A DNA stretch of 64,000 bases from Chenopodium formosanum (Eukaryota > Streptophyta > Magnoliopsida > Caryophyllales > Amaranthaceae): NCBI GenBank assembly GCA_024500155.1, contig CM044871.1, positions 78,662,402 through 78,726,401 of the forward strand, read 5' to 3'. The position numbers and the translations under genes were made by a program. Shown here in pieces: positions 34,141-45,535 of the stretch. Below the pieces are notes generated by a model that saw only the letters and a program-made list of their open reading frames with translations, ran no database searches and was not told where the DNA came from. The stretch's first letter is position 1. Every line of letters begins with the position of its first letter.

Positions 34141-35195
34141 GTTATTTAAAATGAATGTATATGAAGCCTATCTGCTTTGCTCTTTCTATAAAAAAATTAC
34201 ACTTAACTATGGCAAACTAGTGTATGGCCCGGCAAAACCTCAGATTGTTACATTGCATAAAATGCACTAGTTTAGCTAATTAAGTGAGTTTAACTTTTCC
34301 TTCTTAAATTTTGGATAATTTTTTTAAAAGTTCTTTTTTTTTTTTTTTTGAAAAAAAATTTCAAGCTGACTTAACTAGTGAAACTTTTTCTTGTTCTTTT
34401 TTTTTTTTTTGTAAGTTTGTTATATAGTATTTTTGTTTGATTAAATTTGGGGAATCACATTTATCTTCATTCATGATATGATCCAAAAAAGTTAAGCAAA
34501 AGAACTATGAAAAAAACACTTACCTATTATATTTCACCATAAAGATAAAGAAAAATAAATATAAAAATTACAAAGCTTTCAAAATTAAAGTTGCAAAGTT
34601 AGTTTATTAGTAATTAACTTGTACTATAGTCATTATGTAGTGAGAAAAATTAGTACTCCCTCAATCACATAACTAGAAGCCTGTATTTCATTTTGAGGGA
34701 ACCAAAACTACATGCCTATTTCTATTCCAAGAATGTACTTTTTAACAATAATCCACTCTTTTTATGAGTTGTTATCATTTTGCTTTTATTTTTTTTTAAT
34801 ACTTTTGACATCATTTTCCAAAACTTTCTCTCTCCATCTCTTCAATAATTACCAACTACATTTTCTTTCCCTCTATCTCTCTATAACCCCACATGCAAAT
34901 TTGTACTTTCCAATCATGTGTTTTAAGGAATCTCCAACTTCCTTAATTCCCGTGAAAAATGGACAATAGGCTTCTAGTTATGTGGCGGGGGAGTACAATT
35001 AAGCAATACTTTTGTTGAGTAAGAAAACACATTAAATGCATAAGTTGGGATGGTAAGACTTATAATGTAATACTATAACTTAGTACCAAATTCAAGCCTT
35101 CATATAAGCACTTTTTGTCCCATGTATTACATGTTATTCACTAAAGAGAGGATTTTGCATATTTTCACCTTAAAAGCTAAAAATGTAGAATATTA
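34141..35195. other. Intergenic, AT-rich
   Basis: No gene is visible apart from the MITE listed at 34656-34993. T runs at 34337-34350 and 34398-34411. The missing 5' half of the neighbouring NLR is not recognisable here. Confidence 0.5.
34656..34993. mobile_element. Stowaway-like MITE, 338 bp
   Basis: Ends CTCCCTCAATCACATAACTA and, inverted, TAGTTATGTGGCGGGGGAG, with the pairing extending to GAAGCC / GGCTTC, and TA on both sides. The interior is T-rich (34780-34880) with no true ORF. Confidence 0.8.
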
Positions 35196-35199
35196 TACT

Positions 35200-36290
35200 C
35201 CCTTCTTTTTTGTTTGTACTCTGTGCATTTTTTTAAGCTAAATGTGCCAAAAAAAATGGACACAAATTTGATTTGCAAAATATTTTGTATCATGCCAAAC
35301 TATATTCAGCAGGATAATATGGAGCACACTGGGAATGTGAAGGGTGTTTTTCCATTTAGATATCCAAGTATTCCTTTGAATACTAGAATAATCTCTGTCA
35401 AGGGTTGTGATGTTCTGGTTTATAAAGTTATTGGCAAGATCACTTGTTGGACTACCAAGCACTTTCTACAAGAACTGTTCTAATCAACGCAGTGCTTATG
35501 GCCTCCACACTTACAGGGCACAAATTTTCTTGATTCCAAATCTGTTAAGGATAAGATGATTCAACTATGCAGGGCCTATCTCCAGGAAAGCTGATGAATA
35601 ACTCAGACAAATGTCCCTGTAGCCTAAGTCCAAGCCTCATGGTGGCTTAAGTGTTTAAGATTGGAACAGATGGAAGCTGCACAGGACAAATTAGTTTGGC
35701 AAGGGGCCATGAAGGCAAATTTGACTTGGGTCCACAATATTTACATCAAGGATGAAAATTGGTGGAATTATCACCCACCAAAGAGAGCAAGATGGGATTC
35801 GAAGAATATTTGCAGGATCAAGGATGATATGTTGATTCTGAAGGGTATAAATGGCTTTAGAGGCAACAAGTTAAAGCTCCTTGGTGTACATGGGTGTGGA
35901 ACAGATATAACACTCCAAAACAGTCCTTTATTGCTTGGCTTACTGCTCTAGAGAAGCTGAAAGCAAAGGATAGACTCCTGAAATTTGGCATCTAATGATT
36001 GCTGCTTGTTCTGTGGAAGTGGGTTAGAGAATATTTTTCACATTTTTTCTTCCAATGTCCTTACTTTAGATTCTGTTATGTTGAAATCCGCAATTGGATT
36101 GGAGTTAGGGTTGGCAGCAATGACTCCATCCATACTTGCTAGATCCGCGGTTAAGAGGAGAATGGCTATTTGTATGATTGTATCTAGTATGCCCGATGTA
36201 CCAGATTTGGAAAGCTAGGAATAATGCTACTGGAATTTGGCTATTTGGGCAAGGAAAATTAATGCAAGAGGATTAATAAAAAAAATAATA
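35200..36290 (+). mobile_element. LINE remnant (RT thumb and zinc-binding region)
   Basis: Two adjacent frames carry non-LTR RT C-terminal signatures: GVFPFRYPSIPLNTR with ISVKGCDVLVYKVIGKITCW (35340-35450), the usual FPFRYLGVPL…; then ENWWNYHPPKRARWDSKNIC (35750-35810) and, after a frame change at about 35985, NDCCLFCGSGLENIFHIF (the HCFFCG…HLFF zinc-knuckle signature, 35990-36050). Stops and shifts break it in several places. It lacks the RT catalytic palm and has no clear A-tail. Confidence 0.8.
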
Positions 36291-36299
36291 ATAAAGAAA

Positions 36300-38807
36300 A
36301 AAAACATGCTAGAGAAATGACAAATGGAGTGCTCAAGATCAGGCTTGGCTTGATGTATTACATGAGATGTAGTTTGGTTGTATGGTCACATGAGAAGGAT
36401 TTTATATGCATATAGAAATATAGAATAAAAGTGGGGGTTTTTCTTTAATTTAAAGTTGCTTAAGGGAAACATAGAAATTATACATTACAAAACTTACCAA
36501 ATAAATGAGTCAATAAAAAAAAATGGACAAAAGTCACCGCCACCATGCCTCATGGGCCATCATCATATGCTCTAGGCAATAAAATCATCTTCACTCATTT
36601 GCACAAATTTTTGCTCAAAATGACCAAATATATTTTTAAATCATTTGCATGAAATAAGGTTTTTTTTTTCCCTCACTTTCATAAGGAATTTTTTTTTTTT
36701 CTTTGCTCATTTACAAACTAAGTACTTCATCATTAATTATTTTTTGAACATTTATAATAACAAGACATTTTTTCTCCCCCCTCTTTCAATTTATAAGTCA
36801 ATACAGATAATATTTTATCTCTCTCTCTCTCTCTCTCTCTCTCTAAATTAATAAGATTCATATTCTCACTTTATATATATATAACACTCACTACCTCTTT
36901 CTCTTCACTACAAACTTCATTTACCAATTTTGCATAATGAAGATATTTCATTATAGGTTTAAACTTTGATTTATTTTTATGTACTTCTTTTTTTTTTTTT
37001 TTTAAGGTTTTTGTTTCTTAATCCATGTTTTTAATCTTCAATATTTTAGGGTGTTACTATTTGGTGACATGTATATACTCATGACAACATTATAAATGAC
37101 CATCCTACCCCTTTCCCTTAATTCATTCACCCCCCCCTCTGCTGCCTAGCTGTCTCCACGCCCAACCAATTGTCGCCCGGCCTCAACTACCCACCACAAA
37201 TCCACCCACGTCCTGCCACCACAACCATGCCTCGTCAAGGAAAACCGCCGCCACCACCATCATTCAAAAGTCACCGTCACCATGCCTCAACATATGAAGG
37301 GGCTATCAGGGTAAACCCTTACTACTACCGCTGTAAGTTTTTTAATTTTAATTTTTTGCGCGGAAGCGTCTATCAAAGACACCTACGCCATGGTATTGGA
37401 CGTATCTAACAAACACCCAGACATCATAGACATTTTTGGCGGTGGTATACGATTGTGGTAGTGTTGATGGTGGCCACGATGATGGTGGTAGCAAGCATGG
37501 ACAATGGCAATCGAGGTGTGTGGTGTGAGGTGGTCAGATTTTGGGGGTTGAAGATGGTGCATTCATGAGTATGGGTAATGAAGTAATAACAATTCAAAAT
37601 AGGGATTAGGTTATTAACATTGTCGTTGTGAGTAGTTGTTTGTCGTCAAATAGCAATTCGGATATTATATTAAATTCAATAACTAATGAGCTATTTGATA
37701 TACAAATTTATGCATTTTTCTCTTCTTAAAATGATACTTATGGTTAATTTGTAAAATGAGGCAATATTTTTGCTATTTTGTTGGATGAGCACATTCTTTT
37801 GATCACTTGCCAATTACAAGCAAATTTGTCCTAATTCTTTTTAAATTACTATTTTAACTTACGAATCATAAATTCACAAAATTAAGCTTTTATATTGGCC
37901 CGACAACAATAACAATTCCAAAAATTCAACTCAAATAAAGTTTTTCACTTTACAAACAAAATAGCCTATTGAAATAAAAATGAGCAAAACTATATTTTTA
38001 TATCACTCACTCATGGTGCAAATTTTGCTCATTTAATTTTACAACCGGTTGTGCTTTGCTAGGTACTGGTGGTATGGTGCATGAGTTGGTTAATAAATTT
38101 GTAGATTATAGACCCTAACCTGCCTTCTTCATGGTGTACCTCTATCAAAATGACATGATCAATAATATTCAATGTATACTTTGGAATTCATAGAAAAATC
38201 TCTTATATTGATTACGTAATTCAGATTACATTAGATTTTAAATTAGAAATTACATAGATTTTTATTCCATTACTTTAGGTTATATCCTCTCAAATATAAA
38301 ATAATTAAGCTATACTTTTGCTAATAAATATTAATTCATTTCACTCATCCTTTTTTTCTCTTTCTCTTTAAACTAATTCAGTAATTTGTTTAATAGTTTA
38401 AAACTTTGTAGTGTATTTGGAACATATTTAGTGAAGAACACGGTCAATTAAATATATTATTTTATAATAACATGTTTTTTATAGGTTTATTTTGTTGGTT
38501 ATGTTTTTTGGATTGTAATGTGTGTTCTTTGAAATTGGTTGAATAGAATAGTTCAAAGTAAGTATCGAATAATGATATTATGCATGCGTGTGAAATCGCA
38601 ATTTAGACTTAAGCAATCGGTTCTACTTTCATCAGCTTCTTTAAAAAATGGAATGAGAATTGATTTTTTTTTTCCATCACCAATATCACATAGTCACTTA
38701 CATTTTCACAGCTTCTTTATCTCACACTAGCAAAAATTTTAAAAATTAGATATTAATAATATACTCATGAAGACAATTAAAACTAGATTCTTTATGACTC
38801 TTTGTTA
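36300..38807. other. Intergenic stretch, no confident gene
   Basis: Holds a (TC)n run at 36818-36844 with a TATATATATA run at about 36873-36882. CAC/CCG-rich plant-type sequence around 37130-37270 (a short 79-codon frame at 37170) resembles a decayed gene start with Pro/His-rich coding, similar in style to the TRM6 upstream region. TGGTGGTGG-type purine-rich sequence follows at 37430-37560. None of it shows a recognisable domain. Confidence 0.45.
36818..36844. repeat. (TC)n microsatellite
   Basis: A 27-nt uninterrupted TC dinucleotide repeat. Confidence 0.95.
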
Positions 38808-39063
38808 CTCTCTCTGTTTTTTTATATGCATCAGTTTGACCGGCACATTTGTCAAGACGTTACTTTGACCATTAGTATCTTTAATTGTACATTTGTAAAA
38901 ATTGTAACAAAATTATATTATGAAACTAGACATTATGACAAATCTAATGATATATTATATAATAACATTTATTTATTTTTTAGAGGTGAAAAAATTAAGT
39001 CAACCATGGTATGTGAATAGTGCAATTGTCAAAGTGATGCATATAAAAAAAAAGCGGAGGGAG
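38808..39063. mobile_element. Stowaway-like MITE, second copy
   Basis: Ends CTCTCTCTGTTTTTTTATATGC and, inverted, GCATATAAAAAAAAAGCGGAGGGAG, TA on both sides. 256 bp; it shares TTTGACCGGCACATTTG and AAAATTAAGTCAACCATGG with the copy at 30390-30555. It has extra internal sequence that the other copy lacks. Confidence 0.82.
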
Positions 39064-39362
39064 TATTATGTAGAGAGAGAAATTTAGAAGATTCCCTCTA
39101 AATTTTAATAGTCAAGAGATTTTAAACAGGACTAACATTAGGAAACAAAGAGAGTAATTTTTTTATTTTTGTTTTTATTGTTATAAAAACCTGAGGGTGG
39201 AACATCATTAGAATGGTAGAGGGTCTATAATTTAAATTGCCTTTATCCGGAGGATATTATAAATAAGTTCAAATTTGAACTCACTAAATTTAGAAAGCAA
39301 TCGACTATTTTGAGATAATCTAAAATAGAAATGCTACATATTGTATAAGGGCAAAAGAAATA

Positions 39363-39452
39363 CTTCCTCTATCAAATATTAATCGCAACAAAGGAATATT
39401 TTATATCTCAAAAATTAACCCTTTTGTTGCAATTGGTATTTAACGGAGGAAG
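39363..39452. mobile_element. Small Stowaway-like MITE (90 bp)
   Basis: Ends CTTCCTCTATCAAATATTAA and, inverted, TTGGTATTTAACGGAGGAAG; TA flanks. Near the 3' end of the CBP60-like gene. Confidence 0.65.
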
Positions 39453-39487
39453 TAGCAATTTTTTAAGAGTTGTTTCCAAGCGCATAC

Positions 39488-42334
39488 CAGGATTTGGCGT
39501 TGTAACATCAATGAGCATATTTGAAGAAACTTCAATGGATGAGCCTTCTGGATGCTTAAAAAAAGAATGAAAAATACGCAATATTAGTTCTGAAATTGTC
39601 AATAATTATCTTTAATAAACAACATTATTCAAATAATAACCTTTAGTTAGTAAAACATTTTTTTACAATTCTACATGTTCAAATCCTAAATACTTTAACA
39701 GCTGTCGACACAGTATTTGAGGATGTGATTTGAAAAGAAAATTGACAAAACATAACAACTTAACACTTTCTTATTATTGATAATAAAATTATTTCAATTG
39801 ATTTGTCCGTTTACCAAGTATAATATTCTCCTTAAAGTAAAGTATTTAACAAGACCCATGAACAACCTATAAGCCCAACTTTATTGTCTTTGGTATGAAA
39901 GTAGTCCTAAGCAAACACCCAACTAAGTACCAATACCAACATTTATAAGAAGGCAAGGCACCAATCGCACCAATCGACTTCTTTATTGGTTGCCCAAGTT
40001 TGTACCAACAATGCAATCATTAAATTCAACACGGGGTTTGTTGGTAATAATAAGCTTCTTTTAACGTCTAAGACAAAATTAAGCAGTGAAATATTAACTT
40101 TAGGCTTCTAAAAGATTTATTTTAAAAAATAAAAACAGCCATTAATGACAAAATTTACTATCAAATCCTCAAAAACATTGCATTATTATGGACACTGATT
40201 CCACATTCCATGAATTATTCCATCATGGTCATGCTCAAAACAATTAATAACATCAAAATACTACCTCCGTTACATATTATTTGCAACGATTAGACATTTT
40301 CCCTCTCTACTTTATGTCAAATCGTTGCAAATAATATGTAACGGAGGTAGTAAATGTAAAAGTAAAACAATACTTGCATCAAATGGATTAGAAGAGATAT
40401 ATCTTAACATAGTATTTGATTCTTGAAAAACCAAGTAGAGTAGCTAAGTAAGCTTACGTATGCCATAAGTACTAAAAGAGTACCAAACAGATGAACTAGA
40501 TGTAAAAGGAGATTAAAAATGTTAAAAAAATATCAAAAAAGACATTGAACAATAAGTTTTCCTACAGTTTTCTTAATCTTTAATTTGTAAAATTTTAGGA
40601 AAAAAAACTCCAGTCCAATACGGGCTTTGGATTGGTTCAAATACAGATTTGGGATTAATTAAGCCAATCAAGTACAAGTTTTAGACCAGTTTTAGTGTTA
40701 CAGTCTGAGTCCTAACATAACCAGTCTGAACTCCGGATATTGAATTAAAATTTTAGTCCACATCTTTTTCTTTTTTAAAAAAAAAAAAAAACATTTTAGT
40801 CCTCGGTCTAGTCTAGTTAAGTTGGATCGATCTGGGCTTGGACCAGTGAAATAGCCCTACTAACATCCTTGTGAACAAAAAAGTAACAAAATGACTACCA
40901 TTAATAACTTATGAGAGAGATGTATACATACCACTTCATCTAGAAAAAATAAGGCTAATAGCTGGCATACCTCATAAGAAATAGTAGAGCGCCCAAGTTC
41001 CTTACTGTTTGAATACAGTGGTGCAACACTTCCAAAAATGGTTTCAAATTTCGTGTCTGAAACCCCAAGATTCTGCATTACAGGAACAAAGAATTAAGGG
41101 GTGTGAAGCTAAAAAACAAGGAGGAGATCATCACTGTATATAATAAGGGATCATGTCAATGACAAAAAAGAAGGACAATCCTGACTTTCTTCGGTGAGTC
41201 TGCATCTGGAAGAAAGAATTCTGGTGGAGCTCGACAAAGCAAGGGCAGTTGATATACTTCATCATAAGCTGAAGAAACAAAATACACATCAACCAAACTT
41301 AAGGAGGATATAATAGCACAAAAGCATAAAGTTCTGTTACTACATCATGTTATACATCTTTAACTTCTTTTCTTTGATCATATTAGATTGGCGATAATGG
41401 CTAAGAGCAATAACAAGCCAGGTAAGAACACTTACACCCTTGATAATCTTTTACCACAAAAGCTTCACTAACCGCTTCTCTTATAGTCAGTCCAGAAGGA
41501 ACAATTTTCGTAACTTGAGCCCCCAATCTGAATTTTTTAGACCTGACCCAACTTGAATTATCAGTGAACTGAATGTTCACAATATCTGAAACTCCTTTTT
41601 TAAGAGTAATCACACTTTTTCCGGCTATAAGGGGCCTTTTGCCATCCCTCTCACAGAGCACATTATTCTGGAAATCCTCTCTGGTGAAGACATCAATATC
41701 ATCTACTGGAAAATGACCATGAAGAACAACAATCCTTATTTCAGCAGTTTCTTCTACAATGCTCCCAGAATCATCTCTCAAAACTACTCTCAATAGAACC
41801 CCTTGATCTACCAACCTTTGATTAGTGAATACTGTATTAGCACTTTCGCCTTCAAAATGCAATTGCAAACTCCTTGATGCGTGTAGATCATCCATATAAA
41901 ACAACGACCAGTTATGAGCAACACAAATGCCAAAAGTAATAAGTCAGACTTTCTCTGGTGAAAATAAAGGACAAATTAAACCTAATTTTTTTCCTTTTGT
42001 TAAACTAGGTCAACAATCAATCCAAAATTCATCAAGAAACGAATTTAAAAACTAATGCAATTATAAGTCGTGTAGTAGTATGCAGTCCATACCTTTTACT
42101 TGGAATTTGAGAAGAGCACAGCTTAGCTTCGCCAAATCTTTGCATTGCCTGGAAAGCAGCGGTAGCGGACGCCGACACCGACTTTAAATCCGACTTAGAC
42201 TTTGACGCCGACACCGACTCCGACTCCGACTCCGACTCCGACTCCGACACCGACTTTAAATCCGACTTAGACTTTGACTCCAACTCCAACTCCGACTCCA
42301 ACCCCGAGAGAAAGATTTGTACGAGCGGGTCCAT
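39488..42334 (-). CDS. Divergent CBP60-like (calmodulin-binding protein 60) gene, C-terminus uncertain
   Basis: CBP60 proteins are plant transcription regulators that bind DNA through a conserved N-terminal domain. Exons on the minus strand whose phases agree: 42334-42093, 41872-41436, 41268-41186, 41072-40971. A further exon at about 39556-39488 is possible. Exon 2 carries the family core: RSLQLHF…, IRIVVLHGHF, GKRPLIAGKSVITLKKG, IQFTDNSSWVRSKKFRLGA, IREAVSEAFVVKDYQG. In typical members the frame continues through ELYKKHYPPSL; here the exon ends at KDYQG and the next gives SYDEVYQLPLL, with about 12 residues missing relative to what I recall of the family. Exon 1 has unusual Ser/Glu repeats (SESESESES between two SKSKSDLKSVS units). 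The calmodulin-binding C-terminus was not found. Could be a lineage-specific paralogue or decaying. Confidence 0.7.
40261..40350. mobile_element. Stowaway-like MITE, near-perfect 90-bp hairpin
   Basis: Ends CTACCTCCGTTACATATTAT and, inverted, ATAATATGTAACGGAGGTAG, with pairing continuing to about 31 bp on each side; TA flanks (40259-40260, 40351-40352). In the putative fourth intron of the CBP60-like gene. Confidence 0.88.
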
Positions 42335-45300
42335 CTTGAATTCTCAATGGGAATCAATCAAACCCTAAAACTGATGTGATTCAAACATACGAGTATATAG
42401 TCGAGCAAGTCTCAGCCCCAGCACCGTGCTATGCCTCTTTGTCCAAGCACGGGGGCAATATTGGTAATTCACTACCGTATAAAATTTAAGATAAAGTATG
42501 CAGATACTTTCTACGTATGTAAATACAGATATAAATTGTTGAGCTACCCGTTCGAATCTTCTCAGCCCGTTTCAAGTTTGGTGTTCTTCTGTTCTTCCCG
42601 CTTTGTGTTCATCACATTGAAGCTTCTTTTGAGTTGTGTGTTCTCCTCGAATTTTGCCCAATTTTTGCCCGATTTTGCAGTGAGAAAGACTTGCACTTTC
42701 CAATGAAGAGCAGAGGTGAGTGAATTATCGATTTCTTAATTTAGGGTTTAGGTTAGGAGTTTTGCAACATGATTGTGGTGGATTAAGCTTGTACTGTGAA
42801 ATTAACCCTAATAATTTGGCTTTTATGTGATTGATTTTGATTTTGATAGCGAATTGTTAGAGTTATCCAAGAATTTCGGTATAGATAAGTGCGAATGGGA
42901 TAGATAAGTGCGAATGGGATGTTCTGAATGCAATATTGCTATGAATTTGTGGTTTGTCAATGCATGCATGTGGCATTGGAGTTTTATTCTTGAGCTAGTG
43001 TACATGTGAGTTTTCCATGAAGTTTAGTTTGGTATATATTAGTGAGAATTACATGTGAATTTTGGTATATATTCTGGTATAACTGGTGTGGATACACACA
43101 TGGATAGTTTGATGTGTAAGGGTGTTGTGTTTGAAGTCAATAGGAATAAATAGGTTGCCTGATTTTCAATTGGTAAGCTACTGCATGTAAGGTACCTTGA
43201 CTTGTCTTTCAATTATTATTTGGTGATACTCTCTGATTCTATTAATGGACTACATAATTTGCAGACATTAGATATATATGATTGCATAAATTTGAAATTG
43301 TTGCCAAAAGATTTTAGCAAATTGGTGGCACTTGGATTTAAGAAGGTGTGATTGTGAAATTTTGGGAATTACTGAATTACTGATTGCAGTTTCTGTAGTG
43401 TGTCTTGATTGCAATGTTACTCTGATATATTCTTCATAAAATAGTTTTATTGAACTAGTCTAACCCTTGAAGTTGAAACACACAATGTGCTTGTTGTGTA
43501 TATTAGTGGGAAATCCATTATTACTGATTGCTCCTGTTTCTGAAGTGTGTGTTGATTGCAATGTTACTGTGATAATATATTCTTCATTTTATTGAATTTT
43601 ATGTGCTGTGGAAATGCATACTTGTGCCATTTGAGTTTATTCCCTTGAGATAGTTTATTCCTTGAATAAAGGATGATCTGATTAATTTGTTTTGTACTTC
43701 AATAAAGGATGATGTATGTGGTGGTGATTGTTGTGTAATTTGTTGTTGTTTAGGTAAATCTGTGAAAAAGGGAGTAAGGACGGAATGATAAAGGATGCGG
43801 TGGTAAATGGAAAGGAGATCGTAAAAGAAGCAAAACACCCGTTGAAAGATTTTATGATGAGTCCGGTGATTCTTTTTCTGGAGAGTCTCAATCATTGTCT
43901 AAATCAGACTCTCCTTATGCTGCTGATTCTGAAAGTGTATACAAATCCTATACTGCCATTAGTAGTAGAGATGTTAGCCAATGCTACAATAGTGAGGAAG
44001 AGGTAATGAAATGTACTATGATATTTGTTTTATTAAAGGTTATTTTGTGATAATGGGCCATTGTGGTAATGTTAAGTAAGTTTGGGTATTGTAGGTGAAA
44101 AATGCTGAACGCAAAGCAAAGGCTAGGAAACGTAAAATTGATCCACAGGTGTATGTGGTGAGTGGTTTGTTGCCATTTTTTAAGAATAATTTTGGTTTGT
44201 TGCCATTTGTTAATTGGAGTATAGTGAGTGGTGTATCGCTCTTAGCTTATGTAATATTAGTTTATATAATTATTTGAGTGATTGCTTTAATTCTTACCTT
44301 TTTTTTATTTTGCAGGATAATTCCAAAACAGTTGGAGGCAGGGTGAAGGAGTCAGGAACTGTTATTGCTTCTTTCAGGAGGCATAAGAAGGTATAACCTT
44401 AATGCTATGGATACTTAACCTCTTTGAGTGCTATTTTTGTGCCATAGTTAATAAACTTATTAATGTTTAAGGGTAATTGTTCCTTGTATCCTTGTAGGAA
44501 ATGAATGTGAACTGTCCTGTGGAGACAATGGGAAGGGTGTTAGGGAAGTTTGACGAGAAGAAGATTCGGTTAGTTAAGGAAATGGGGTTTGGTGGTTTGT
44601 TTTATTGTGTTGGTAAGGGACTTCCACGGACGTTGGCATTCTGGTTGTGTACTAGAGTTGATGTGAGTCGTAGATGTTTGATGACTGTGGTAGGCAAACT
44701 TTTACCGTTGGACCCAGTTCAAGTGTGTTGGGTACTGGGTCTACCATATGGTCCACGCGCTGTTCCAGATAAGGTAGTGGACAAAGAGGTGGAGGATAGA
44801 TTGTATGATACATATAGCACTGTACATCCATGCGGTACGAGAGGTATTACTAGGAAGACTTTGATTGAGTATCTGGAGGGTCCTTTGGCTGAGGAAAGTG
44901 AGTTTAAGAAGGTGTTCCTAATGTATGCTCTGAATGTGTTGTGCTCATCGACATGCCATCGTTTGAAGAAGTCATTCCTTCATGGTGTTTGTGTTGCGGA
45001 CAATGCATCTGAGTATAACTGGTGTGAGTTTGTCCTAGATCAGCTTATGAAAGCACTAGGGCAGTTTAGTAAAAGATTTTATGATAATGCGAGTGCAACG
45101 AGCAGTGGGGGATGTACTCTTTTCTTGGCTGTAAGTTTCTTAAAAATTGCAGTGACTTTTATAGCTGATTGGTTAGGGAATTATTGCTTATGAGGAATCT
45201 GGTTTGATTGTATTTTGTAAATGTAGATCTTTTATCTTGATCGCCTTGATCGGGTTCCTTTGAAGTGGGGCGAATTCCCAAGGATGAAAGTATGGTCGAG

Positions 45301-45535
45301 ACAGGAGATGAACAAGGCAATAGCAGACGATGAGTTTGATTCAGGGGATTTCGGAGCTCGTGGGGTAAGCGTTTTAAAAGCACGAGTTTAGTCGGACTTA
45401 TTAAAATCTGGATCTGGAAGCTGATTATTATGATTTTTTGTTTAGTGTTTGGCAGTTAGCTATGGGCGCCCACATCCCATCAAAGCAGATGATATCCTGC
45501 CATGTGTTGGGAACAATTCAAAGGAATGTGTAGAT

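Noticed and set aside
42032..42334. Ser-Glu-rich frame as an independent small protein
   Set aside because: It ends in a splice donor in phase with the CBP60 core exon, so it is exon 1 of that gene.
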